Source of the DNA: Alphaproteobacteria bacterium
GTDB taxonomy: Bacteria; Pseudomonadota; Alphaproteobacteria; Rs-D84
Reading direction: 5' to 3'
DNA: 62,403 nt
Assembly (NCBI GenBank): GCA_009784275.1
Contig: WRCA01000001.1
Coordinates: forward strand, 1 to 62,403
Shown: positions 42,674 through 50,260 of the stretch, one piece after another
Position numbering within the stretch: the first letter of the stretch is position 1
Layout of the letters: each line of letters starts with the position of its first letter
Program-made: the position numbers and the translations under genes
Notes under the pieces: model-generated
The model's input: only the letters and a program-made list of their open reading frames with translations
Told to the model about the DNA's origin: nothing
The model's database searches: none

Positions 42674-44527
42674 TTTAAACACAAAATGTACCTGTACCGC
42701 TGGGCTTTTTCGGTCGCCCAGTAATGGACGGATTACCTTTTTCACCGCCATTTGCACGGTATTGCGCAGATTATCTTGACTTTTGCGCTCTGCCTTGCCC
42801 ATATCTTTTATTGCGTTAGTGATTTCGATTTGGACTTGGCGCTTTATCAGGCCTTTTTCATCATGTTCGAACACTCCTGCGCTGGATACTTCTGGGGAAT
42901 CCTTTAAAAATCCGCGCTTGTCCACCGGCAAAGTCACAAATACTGCGCCTTCGGTCGACAATTTTCTGCGGTTCTTCAAGACCGGATCATCGTGTCCCAT
43001 GCGCTCTGTCTCGCCCTCCATCACAATAAAACTCGCCTTGAAACTTTCTACAACTGCTGGTTCTTCGCCCTTACTCAATGCAACTATATCGCCGTTATGG
43101 ATCAGCATCATGTGCTTTGCCCCGCCACGTTCCATCGCCATCTTTGCATTCAGCATTTCAGTCACGTATTCGCCGTGCATTGGAATAATCACTTGCGGAT
43201 GAACCATGTCATAGAACTTTTCATACTCCGGCCTGCCCGCGTGTCCATTTGCATGCAGCTTTGGCGTATCGAAGATAGTTTTGGTCGTAATGCCCATTTT
43301 CGCCAGCTTGTTATACAAGAATGAGACTTGTGATTCGCGGCCCGGGATTATAATAGCACTGAATACCACCGTATCGGTCGGCATCAATTTCAGCTCCTTT
43401 ACATGTCCGCGGCAAAGGCGCGTAAGCATTGCATATTTTTCACCTTGCGAACCCGTCAGGAATATCGCTTGTTTTTCAGCCGGCATATCCTTTATATCGC
43501 GATGCAACAAGATATCTTTCGGTACATATCCCATTTCGATTCCGATTTCTCGGAACTCTGGCAAGCCTACGAATGGAACTGGCCTTGGATTACTGCGTTC
43601 CTTTATACACGGCACACGACCGGCGGCTTGCGCGGCTTTTGTAAATCCATTCATACGCGCCATGCTGCGCGAATACCCCGTAACCAAAACCCTGCCCGGC
43701 GCTTTGCGCATAATTTCCGTCAGAGTCTCTTGCACCTCTAGCTCTGTCGTTTGAACCGGCTGGCGAGTGATTTCTGTAGAATCATTAACGCATGCCAATA
43801 AATTCGGATCGCTGCCGATTTCGCGCAATCTGGCATAATCCGTTGGCTCTTCAATCGGAATCCCATCATTAAAAGTCCAATCGCCTGTATGCAGAATTTT
43901 GCCTGCAGGAGTATTGATTATAATCATCTGGGCTTCTGGCACGCTGTGGCTGACATGGAAAGTTTCAATTCCGAACGGGCCGACATTAAAGTTTGCGCCA
44001 TTATGATCGAATGTCACGATATCGGTTTTTTTGTAACTGACCTCTAACCCATCAAACGTCCGCCTCATTATTTCTGCAACGAACCGAGTGCAATAAATCG
44101 GACACTTAAATTTAGGCCAGATGTATTTCAACGCGCCTATATGGTCTTCGTGTCCATGAGTAATCACAATTCCGACGACGTCTTTTTTACGCTTTTCTAG
44201 ATAAGCAGTATCAGAATACTTTACATCTTCGCCACCAATGTCTTCATCCAAGAAGCCCATTCCGCAATCGACAATCAGATACTTGCCTTTGTATTTATAC
44301 ACGTACATATTTTGGCCGACATGTTCCAGCCCGCCCATTGCGAAAAAGTAAATAATGTCGTCGTCTTTTGACGTTTGTTTTTTCGGCTCTTTTTTCTTTG
44401 CGGTTTTTGCAGCGGCTATCGCGATATCTTTATCATCGTCCATGTCCATATAATCGTCGCCGTTATGTAAGAAAAGAAGATTTCCTATTCTATTTTCTTC
44501 ATTTTTTTGTTTTTTAAGTTTTATCAT
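42671..44527 (-). CDS. rnj: Ribonuclease J
   Basis: 618 aa from the ATG at 44527, chosen because AAGGA lies 9 nt upstream; the frame extends to 44596 without a site. Metallo-beta-lactamase/beta-CASP nuclease with 5'-3' exo- and endonuclease activity in mRNA decay and rRNA maturation. The metal motif HGHEDHIGA is near residue 122, later HVSHSVPEA, HTGDWTFND and PMHGEY. It is longer than the usual ~555 aa owing to an N-terminal extension of about 60 charged residues (DDYMDMDDDKDIAIAAAKTA), probably disordered. Confidence 0.95.
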   Translation of the reverse strand: MIKLKKQKNEENRIGNLLFLHNGDDYMDMDDDKDIAIAAAKTAKKKEPKKQTSKDDDIIYFFAMGGLEHVGQNMYVYKYKGKYLIVDCGMGFLDEDIGGEDVKYSDTAYLEKRKKDVVGIVITHGHEDHIGALKYIWPKFKCPIYCTRFVAEIMRRTFDGLEVSYKKTDIVTFDHNGANFNVGPFGIETFHVSHSVPEAQMIIINTPAGKILHTGDWTFNDGIPIEEPTDYARLREIGSDPNLLACVNDSTEITRQPVQTTELEVQETLTEIMRKAPGRVLVTGYSRSMARMNGFTKAAQAAGRVPCIKERSNPRPVPFVGLPEFREIGIEMGYVPKDILLHRDIKDMPAEKQAIFLTGSQGEKYAMLTRLCRGHVKELKLMPTDTVVFSAIIIPGRESQVSFLYNKLAKMGITTKTIFDTPKLHANGHAGRPEYEKFYDMVHPQVIIPMHGEYVTEMLNAKMAMERGGAKHMMLIHNGDIVALSKGEEPAVVESFKASFIVMEGETERMGHDDPVLKNRRKLSTEGAVFVTLPVDKRGFLKDSPEVSSAGVFEHDEKGLIKRQVQIEITNAIKDMGKAERKSQDNLRNTVQMAVKKVIRPLLGDRKSPAVQVHFVFK

Positions 44528-44596
44528 TTTTTTTCCTTTTTGAATTTTCCCGCCCAGGGCAAATCCATTATCAATAAAGCCTGATGCTTTATTCAC

Positions 44597-44704
44597 AGTG
44601 AATCTGCCGAGATCTGCGGGGGTATTTGCCCGTCATCGGGCGGCGGGCTTTATTCGCCCTGCACACAATAATACACTATAACAAATGGATTTACAACCAG
44701 AAAT
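44597..44704 (-). other. Gap upstream of RNase J with two strong hairpins
   Basis: Contains GCCCG-TCAT-CGGGC (near 44633-44646) and GGGC...GCCC elements; a -10-like TTATAG near 44678 could start RNase J transcription on the minus strand. The hairpins would lie in the 5' leader. No ORF is visible. Confidence 0.4.
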
Positions 44705-45175
44705 TTATAACGACTTTACTACGTTAATTTTTTCAATCAACGTTGGATTCCAGTTTTTCATAAATTTTCCTTCCACAAAACCCAGGAGAGTATGCGGCGA
44801 AGCTGGGTGCGATTCATTGTATTTTTTTATTTTTGCCATAAGAGTAGAATTATTTTCTACCATTCTTACAATTGTCTCATATTCAAACCCCAAGTCCAAT
44901 AGAGTCGCCGTGGCGGAACTGATGCTTTCTTTATGAAAATTATCACCGACGTTATAACAATAAATACCCAGATATTGTAATTTTATGTGGCGAATCAACA
45001 GTTTCCTGGATAATTTTATAGGTTTAAATCTTTCATTGTTTTGCGGTGAAGAAATCAAAAGAAGCACCGCCCAAAATTTATTCGCAGCTTCTTCTAATCG
45101 GCTCATATCTTTCGTAATCATGACCAATCTTTTTTGGTTTGATTTTCTCCCCCTGCCCCATTTATTATTTGCCAA
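44705..45175 (-). CDS. Unknown 156-aa protein downstream of alaS
   Basis: 156 aa, soluble, basic N-terminus (NNKWGRGRKSNQKRL) then helices (RLEEAANKFWAVLLLISS, KLSRKLLIRHIKLQYLGIYCYNVGDNF, TATLLDLGFEYETIVRMVENN). The ATG overlaps the end of alaS by 11 bp, so translation is probably coupled. It does not resemble the missing C-Ala/DHHA1 part of AlaRS. No family recognised; markedly AT-rich. Confidence 0.65.
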   Translation of the reverse strand: MANNKWGRGRKSNQKRLVMITKDMSRLEEAANKFWAVLLLISSPQNNERFKPIKLSRKLLIRHIKLQYLGIYCYNVGDNFHKESISSATATLLDLGFEYETIVRMVENNSTLMAKIKKYNESHPASPHTLLGFVEGKFMKNWNPTLIEKINVVKSL

Positions 45176-46910
45176 TGACAGCCTTTATCCGGCGGATGCC
45201 AGCGGCGATTGATTCTTCTTTTTGAATTTTGAATGTGCCAAGGTCGGCAGTATTACTCGCATGCGGGCCGCCGCAGATTTCTTTGGAATATCCATTTATT
45301 GAATAAACTTTTACCAGATCGCCATACTTGCTGTCGAACACGCCCAATGCGCCTGCGGCATGAGCATCCGCCGGCGACATTTCTTCGCATGTGACTGGCA
45401 CGGCGGCAGCAATGGCTTCATTAACAATACGTTCTACTTCGGCAAGCTCCGCGGGCTCTACACGACGGTCGAATGAGAAATCAAAACGCAGTCTTTCCGC
45501 AGTTATATTGCTGCCTTTTTGAAACACCGTGTCACCAAGGACTTTACGCAATGCGCCTTGCAGCAAGTGCGCCGCAGTGTGCAGCTTTGTCGTCTCCTCG
45601 CTGTTGTCTGCAAGGCCGCCTTTGAAAGTTTGGCTGGAACGGGAACGCTCTTTCTGCTCTGCCATTGCTTTTTCAAAGCCTGGAATATCTACATCGATTC
45701 CACGTTCTTTCAAAATAGTCTGTGTCAAATCCAGCGGAAAGCCATAAGTATCGTAAAGTTTGAACGCAGCCTCGCCCGGCAATACTTTGCCGTTTATATT
45801 CAGCATTTCTTTTTCCAACAGTTTCAATCCGTTGGTCAGCATATCCGCAAATGCATTTTCTTCGCGCTCTATTGTTTTGATAACCAAATCACGCTGCATA
45901 ATCAATTCTGGATAGGCATCACCCATCTGCTCTACCAACGCAGGATAAAGACGCGATAGCAAAGCGCCATTATGCCCCAGGACTTGCCCATGTCTCATCG
46001 CCCGACGCAGGATTCGGCGAATCACATAGCCTCGTTCTGTATTTGATGGAATAATCCCATCTGAAATCGCAAAGCCCACTGCACGCAAATGGTCGGTTAT
46101 AATTTTAAACGACGGCTTATTTTCTGCGGTTTCGCGCACGCCAGTAACATCGCTGACTGCCGACTTTAATGCAACGAACAAATCCGTATCATAATTATCA
46201 CGCACACCTTGCAACATTGCCGCCCAGCGCTCTAATCCTGCGCCTGTATCTACATTCTTTTTCGGCAGTGATGAGAGTTTTCCATTTGCATCACGGTCAT
46301 ATTGCATAAACACGTTATTCCAAATTTCAACATAGCGCCCGCCGTCTTCATCCGCGCTGCCCGGCAGCCCGCCTGACACATCTGCGCCGTAATCATAAAA
46401 AATCTCGGAATTAGGACCGCAAGGGCCAGAGTCGGCCGCGCTCCACCAATTCGATTTATCCCCCAAGCGAATTGCTTCCTTGCCCGCGATTTTTTTCCAA
46501 AGTTCGGTCGCTTCGTCATCCGATGCATGGGTAGTAATAACCAAACGCGCAGGGTCTATTCCCAATTCGCGGGTTAATAAATCCCAAGACATTTCTATTG
46601 CGCCTTCTTTGAAATAATCCCCAAAAGACCAATTGCCCAGCATTTCGAAAAAAGTATGATGCCAGCCGTCATATCCGACATCTTCCAGGTCATTATGTTT
46701 TCCGCCCGCGCGCAAGCATTTCTGACTGTCTGCGACACGCAGGGCCGGCGCAGGTTCCAGGCCTTGCAAAACCTTTTTAAAAGGCACCATGCCTGCGACT
46801 GTGAACATCAATGTCGGATCATCTGGGACAAGCGAGGCGCTGGGCACAATTTTATGCCCATGATTTTCAAAGTATTTCAAAAAAAGAGCACGTACATCAT
46901 TGAAGTTCAT
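45165..46910 (-). CDS. alaS: Alanine--tRNA ligase, compact form without C-Ala domain
   Basis: 581 aa from the ATG at 46910 (AAGGAAAATC upstream); usual bacterial AlaRS is ~870 aa. The class II catalytic core is intact (KCLRAGGKHNDLEDVG, HHTFFEMLGNWSFGDYFKEGAI, GAGLERWAAMLQG, RGYVIRRILRRAMRHG). The editing domain follows with HTAAHLLQ near residue 442 and CGGPH near 545 (usually CGGTH; zinc Cys and His kept). The ~110-residue beta-barrel before HTAAHLL and the whole coiled-coil/DHHA1 C-terminus are absent; the protein ends right after AGIRRIKAVIG. The gene is not broken: the next ORF overlaps it and is unrelated. Confidence 0.93.
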   Translation of the reverse strand: MNFNDVRALFLKYFENHGHKIVPSASLVPDDPTLMFTVAGMVPFKKVLQGLEPAPALRVADSQKCLRAGGKHNDLEDVGYDGWHHTFFEMLGNWSFGDYFKEGAIEMSWDLLTRELGIDPARLVITTHASDDEATELWKKIAGKEAIRLGDKSNWWSAADSGPCGPNSEIFYDYGADVSGGLPGSADEDGGRYVEIWNNVFMQYDRDANGKLSSLPKKNVDTGAGLERWAAMLQGVRDNYDTDLFVALKSAVSDVTGVRETAENKPSFKIITDHLRAVGFAISDGIIPSNTERGYVIRRILRRAMRHGQVLGHNGALLSRLYPALVEQMGDAYPELIMQRDLVIKTIEREENAFADMLTNGLKLLEKEMLNINGKVLPGEAAFKLYDTYGFPLDLTQTILKERGIDVDIPGFEKAMAEQKERSRSSQTFKGGLADNSEETTKLHTAAHLLQGALRKVLGDTVFQKGSNITAERLRFDFSFDRRVEPAELAEVERIVNEAIAAAVPVTCEEMSPADAHAAGALGVFDSKYGDLVKVYSINGYSKEICGGPHASNTADLGTFKIQKEESIAAGIRRIKAVIGK

Positions 46911-46933
46911 TCGATTTTCCTTTTTGTCCCGCG

Positions 46934-46962
46934 ATAATACATCATTAATAATCAATTATCAA
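46934..46962 (-). promoter_or_regulatory. alaS promoter
   Basis: TTGATA (46957-46962), 17-bp spacer, TATTAT (46934-46939) on the minus strand; the -35 sits within ATCAATT direct repeats (46951-46970). Confidence 0.6.
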
Positions 46963-46978
46963 TTATCAATTTTTATGC

Positions 46979-46984
46979 TATAAT
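46979..46984 (+). promoter_or_regulatory. -10 box of the 161-aa membrane protein gene, probably leaderless
   Basis: A perfect TATAAT ends 7 bp before the ATG at 46992; no Shine-Dalgarno fits between. Confidence 0.55.
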
Positions 46985-46991
46985 TAAGGCT

Positions 46992-47477
46992 ATGAAGCCA
47001 GGAATGGTATTTTCAGTGCTTGCCGTTATCGCGATTATTGTCGCGTCTTCTTTCGGGCTGTCTATTTTTCCAAACGCACCCATACATAATCTGCCCGATT
47101 CGTTGGCAAACAATGCGCTTTTCGTTTGTCCGGCTGCTAATTTTACTTTTGATGAGATCGCCCGCCAATTGTCCTATATCCGTACTGCGCTGATGGTTGT
47201 TTTCTTCTTTGTCTTCATGATATGGATAGCAATGGCCGGATGGGCGCTGTATCAGAATTTATTAAAAGACAAATTTGAAGAAAAAAGCTGGCAAAGCATT
47301 GTATTTCTGGCAAAAGTTCTATTTTGGATAACTATTATTATTACTGTCTTGATGCATTCCCCGAACCAATTTCGACGGGTTCAGCTGAAAGGCGCAACCG
47401 GCGAATGGGTGTTATGCGAATCTAATGATCCAGCATCCCGTCCAGTTCGTGCAAGCGCAGTTTCCCGTGCTCCTTAA
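46992..47477 (+). CDS. Membrane protein of unknown function
   Basis: 161 aa with an N-terminal helix (MVFSVLAVIAIIVASSFGLSIF), a periplasmic-looking loop with one cysteine (NNALFVCPAANFTFDE) and two further helices (LMVVFFFVFMIWIAMAGWALY, IVFLAKVLFWITIIITVLM). A short tail (RRVQLKGATGEWVLCESNDPA) carries a second Cys. No recognised family. Divergent from alaS, with only a leaderless start in view; HU follows downstream with its own promoter. Confidence 0.75.
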   Translation: MKPGMVFSVLAVIAIIVASSFGLSIFPNAPIHNLPDSLANNALFVCPAANFTFDEIARQLSYIRTALMVVFFFVFMIWIAMAGWALYQNLLKDKFEEKSWQSIVFLAKVLFWITIIITVLMHSPNQFRRVQLKGATGEWVLCESNDPASRPVRASAVSRAP

Positions 47478-47487
47478 AAAAAAGCCC

Positions 47488-47516
47488 TTGACTCATTTCC
47501 GCAGATTTCTTACGAT
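47488..47516 (+). promoter_or_regulatory. Promoter of the HU gene
   Basis: TTGACT (47488-47493), 17-bp spacer, TACGAT (47511-47516), giving a ~50-nt leader with AAGGAG. Confidence 0.55.
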
Positions 47517-47574
47517 TCGAGCATACCAAGCAGAAGCAAGGTAGGAATAACCAACCCTTCATAAGGAGAAAACC

Positions 47575-47847
47575 ATGAACAAAATGGAATTGATTGAAGC
47601 AATTGCAAACGAAACCGGCGCAACCAAAGCGATGACCGGCGAATTCTTGGACGCATTTATCAACACCGTCACCAAAGTTTTGAAGAAGAAGGGCGAAGTC
47701 CGCTTGGTCGGCTTCGGCACCTTTACAACCGCAAAACGCAAAGCGACCACCGGCCGCAACCCACAGACTGGCGCAGCGATCAAAATCCCAGCGTCAATCC
47801 AGCCGAAGTTCAAAGCTGGCAAAGCGTTGAAAGATGCGTTGAATTAA
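47575..47847 (+). CDS. hup: HU family DNA-binding protein
   Basis: 90 aa nucleoid protein. Typical HU sequence: MNKMELIEAIANETGATKAM, GEVRLVGFGTFTTAKRKATTGRNPQTGAAIKIPAS (DNA-grasping arm) and FKAGKALKDALN. Dimer that bends DNA without strict sequence preference. Strong ribosome site AAGGAGAAAACC. Monocistronic with own promoter and terminator, consistent with high expression. Confidence 0.96.
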   Translation: MNKMELIEAIANETGATKAMTGEFLDAFINTVTKVLKKKGEVRLVGFGTFTTAKRKATTGRNPQTGAAIKIPASIQPKFKAGKALKDALN

Positions 47848-47864
47848 TAGCATTGCATCAAATA

Positions 47865-47891
47865 AAAATCCCGCGAAAGCGGGATTTTTTA
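47865..47891 (+). terminator. HU gene terminator
   Basis: AAATCCCGC/GCGGGATTT hairpin with GAAA tetraloop followed by TTT. Confidence 0.9.
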
Positions 47892-47930
47892 TTAATGCCG
47901 CGACCAACCTTTAGCTTTATTTCTAATTAC

Positions 47931-47958
47931 TTGACAAATATAGTAATTGTATTAATAT
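47931..47958 (+). promoter_or_regulatory. Promoter of the radical SAM gene
   Basis: TTGACA (47931-47936), 16-bp spacer, TAATAT (47953-47958). GCCAC/GTGGC (47959-47977) forms a small hairpin across the predicted RNA start and ATG. Confidence 0.65.
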
Positions 47959-47970
47959 GCCACGTGATAA

Positions 47971-49041
47971 ATGTGGCGTATGATGACTGAAGATTCAAAG
48001 AAAAAAATTATCGAATTTGCTGGGCTTACTTACAATATGTTGTTTCGACATGAATACGACATAGAGCTAGAATTCTACATAACCAACCGCTGCAACCTTT
48101 CATGCAAAAGCTGCTATATGAATGCTTCCCCGGATTGTCCTGATGATCAGATACATATTTCAGATATTAAAAAAATAATTCGCGCTTTTAAAAAAGTACC
48201 AAATTTCCAAGATAAGATACGTATCTCTGGCGGTGAGGCTTCCATCATCGGCGCTCGAAAACTTGGCAATATTCTTCAATCAGTCATAAACATGGGAACT
48301 TCCCCACAATTAAATACTAATATGGCTTGGATCCAAGATAAGCACAAATCCGCCGAGATGCTCAAAATGCTGTCGTCTTTAAAAGTTCCAAAAGTCATTA
48401 CATATAATTATGAAGGCGAGATACAGCAATACATGGAAAAACTGGCGCATGAACTTGATATAACCACTGAACCCGCCAAGCGTAAAAAACTTTTTAACCA
48501 AAAATTCAAGCAAGCATATCCGGAAATTCCAGTGCTGGCCCTTTGCACATCAGTGGATAATCTCCTTCACCCAGCAGAGTCCGCCGAATGGTTCAAACAG
48601 ATGATCAAGATCATTTCCAAAAGCAAAAAGCTTCAGAATAATTTGATCTTTGGCTTAATAACATTAACTATGGATTGGTTCGAAAAAGAAATCTTGCAAG
48701 ATCCAGAAATGAATTGTTCAGATTTCAATCAAACCGGAAGTCGATTTAACTTCAAATGCCACGGACAGAAAATAATGGGCGCACGACATGATTTTTACGA
48801 TCCAAAAACCCTGATTGATGCCGAATCTATGAAGGATATAATATATAAATCGGTAAATAACTATTGTTACGAACTTGTACTACATTTTTATCCGGATAAG
48901 ACAATCGGGTTTGAAGACTTTTGTTTACGCAGCATCGCACGAGTTCCATATCTGACCGAAAAAGGCAATATGAAAAGCTGGAACAGACTGCGCCAAGAAA
49001 TGTTCTCAAAGCTTGTAGAAGAATATGCCGAACGGATTTGA
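47971..49041 (+). CDS. Stand-alone radical SAM protein
   Basis: 356 aa. The radical SAM cluster motif is CNLSCKSCYM (near residues 36-45), followed by the SAM-binding ISGGEAS. Further cysteines (MNCSDFNQ, FKCHG, NNYCYE, EDFCLRS) in the C-terminal half might hold an auxiliary cluster, but no clear SPASM spacing is visible. No precursor peptide ORF or partner enzyme is evident nearby, so the substrate is unknown. ATGs at 47971, 47980 and 47983 are possible starts; none has a Shine-Dalgarno, and the RNA probably starts a few bases upstream. AT-rich. Confidence 0.85.
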   Translation: MWRMMTEDSKKKIIEFAGLTYNMLFRHEYDIELEFYITNRCNLSCKSCYMNASPDCPDDQIHISDIKKIIRAFKKVPNFQDKIRISGGEASIIGARKLGNILQSVINMGTSPQLNTNMAWIQDKHKSAEMLKMLSSLKVPKVITYNYEGEIQQYMEKLAHELDITTEPAKRKKLFNQKFKQAYPEIPVLALCTSVDNLLHPAESAEWFKQMIKIISKSKKLQNNLIFGLITLTMDWFEKEILQDPEMNCSDFNQTGSRFNFKCHGQKIMGARHDFYDPKTLIDAESMKDIIYKSVNNYCYELVLHFYPDKTIGFEDFCLRSIARVPYLTEKGNMKSWNRLRQEMFSKLVEEYAERI

Positions 49042-49109
49042 CATTTTTCCCCTTTACTCTTTCTATTTTCCTATCTATAATGCAAAGCGTCAAACCAAAA
49101 GGAAGGATT

Positions 49110-49520
49110 ATGGCAATTAAAAAAACAACAAAGAAAGTCGTAGCGAAACCTGTGGCCAAGGCCATGCCAAGTGCTGAAATGCCTTGCAAATGCGGCCCGG
49201 GCTGCAAATGCCATGGCGGACATTTCTTTAAAAAATTGATCGTGCTGTTGATCGTATTCGCGGCGGGCTTTGCGGTATGCCACTTTGGATGCCAAAAAGG
49301 CTTTCATGGCAAACGCATGATGATGATGAAGAATATGTTCGTAGAAGGCTGCCTGGACATGTCAAAAATCAAATGTCCTTTGAAAGCAGAAAAAATGGCC
49401 CAGGCCGATCTTAACGGCGACGGCTGCATCACTAAAGAAGAGTTGAGAACTTTCTGGAAAGAAAAACGCAACGCTGTCGAAAATAATGACGCCGAATGCG
49501 AAGGCGAAAGTGAAGAATAA
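49110..49520 (+). CDS. Small membrane protein with Cys motif and an EF-hand
   Basis: 136 aa from the ATG at 49110, preceded by AAAGGAAGGATT; the frame is open further upstream but lies inside the radical SAM gene. A basic Lys/Ala N-terminus leads to a metal-binding-like MPCKCGPGCKCHGGH, then one membrane helix (LIVLLIVFAAGFAVCHFGC). The outer part has paired cysteines and one EF-hand loop (DLNGDGCITKEEL, D-x-N-x-D-x-x-I-x-x-x-E). EF-hand proteins bind calcium; here with a single hand a sensor or stabilising role is possible. The tail is acidic. Function unknown. Confidence 0.8.
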   Translation: MAIKKTTKKVVAKPVAKAMPSAEMPCKCGPGCKCHGGHFFKKLIVLLIVFAAGFAVCHFGCQKGFHGKRMMMMKNMFVEGCLDMSKIKCPLKAEKMAQADLNGDGCITKEELRTFWKEKRNAVENNDAECEGESEE

Positions 49521-49547
49521 AAAATCCCGCGATTGCGGGATTTTATT
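49520..49547 (+). terminator. Terminator of the EF-hand gene
   Basis: AAATCCCGC/GCGGGATTT hairpin with loop GATT, then TTATTTTTTT. Confidence 0.85.
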
Positions 49548-49581
49548 TTTTTACACTTTTTATAAAACACTAATATAAGTA

Positions 49582-49609
49582 TTGACAAACTAATAATGTA
49601 GTCTATCAT
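49582..49609 (+). promoter_or_regulatory. Promoter of the 49.6-kb gene (near-leaderless)
   Basis: TTGACA (49582-49587), 16-bp spacer, TATCAT (49604-49609). The predicted RNA start is ~3 nt before the ATG at 49619. Confidence 0.65.
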
Positions 49610-49618
49610 GTAATACTA

Positions 49619-50233
49619 ATGATAGATAAAAAAGATAATATTTTTACAAGATGCTTATCGTCGATAATTCATACAATATCAGCCGAAATCAAGACTGATT
49701 ATACTAACGCTGAAACGTTTTATAAAAAAATGGGAACAACTGCCCAAGAAATGTCCGTCCCCAGCGCACCAAAATATAATGCGGCAACCGAGCGGTTACG
49801 ATTATTAGCATTAAAAATTGAACCAAATAAACTGGAATTCGCACTGGCCGTAGTTTTGATCCGAAAAAAGTTTTCAGAACCAGGTTATCGCGCAAACGTA
49901 TTTAAACAACAAAAATTTACCGCAAAACAGATTAAAGATCTGAATACAGCATTTGCAAAAAAACAATTCTCTGATAATTTATGCGGCGCAATATCTCAAC
50001 ATGTGAAAATGTACGTCGATGAACATATCCCCAGCATAAAATTCGAAGTGTATCGAGTTACTTATAGCATTGATTCCCGTGGCAATATATCAGGCAATAC
50101 AAACAAACCAGGCGCCAGATATATCGCCCATACATATCTTGTACATAAAAAAACCGGAACCGTATTTGATATGTCCGCAGATCAAGAAAACTACAAGATA
50201 CCATATCACATGGGCAAGATATATTATCATTAA
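49619..50233 (+). CDS. Unknown protein with possible Cys-His-Asp hydrolase arrangement
   Basis: 204 aa, no signal peptide. The N-terminal half is helical (NAETFYKKMGTTAQEMS, ATERLRLLALKIEPNKLEFALAVVLIRKKF). The C-terminal half shows DNLCGAISQHVKMYVDEH, then IAHTYLVHKKTGTVFDMSADQ. A helix-start cysteine followed by His on one strand and Asp on the next is the order of papain-like/transglutaminase folds. This is only a pattern; I cannot confirm a family. The gene stands alone with its own promoter and terminator and is AT-rich, like the radical SAM and PrimPol-like genes. Confidence 0.65.
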   Translation: MIDKKDNIFTRCLSSIIHTISAEIKTDYTNAETFYKKMGTTAQEMSVPSAPKYNAATERLRLLALKIEPNKLEFALAVVLIRKKFSEPGYRANVFKQQKFTAKQIKDLNTAFAKKQFSDNLCGAISQHVKMYVDEHIPSIKFEVYRVTYSIDSRGNISGNTNKPGARYIAHTYLVHKKTGTVFDMSADQENYKIPYHMGKIYYH

Positions 50234-50260
50234 AAAATCCCGCAGTTGCGGGATATTTTA
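50234..50260. terminator. Terminator between the 49.6-kb gene and comM
   Basis: ATCCCGC/GCGGGAT hairpin with loop AGTT and AT-rich flanks between convergent genes. Confidence 0.7.

Noticed and set aside
44705-45175. Split-off C-terminal domain of AlaRS
   Set aside because: The sequence has no DHHA1 or coiled-coil signature of C-Ala and is basic and helical in a different way; only its position suggested it.
46951-46970. ATCAATT direct repeats as iterons or a replication origin
   Set aside because: Only about three AT-rich copies in a 20-bp stretch that also forms the alaS -35 box; no DnaA-box cluster or replication gene is next to it.
48921-49109. Longer N-terminus for the EF-hand protein
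   Set aside because: The upstream part lies inside the radical SAM gene in another frame; the strong AAGGAAGG before 49110 marks the real start.
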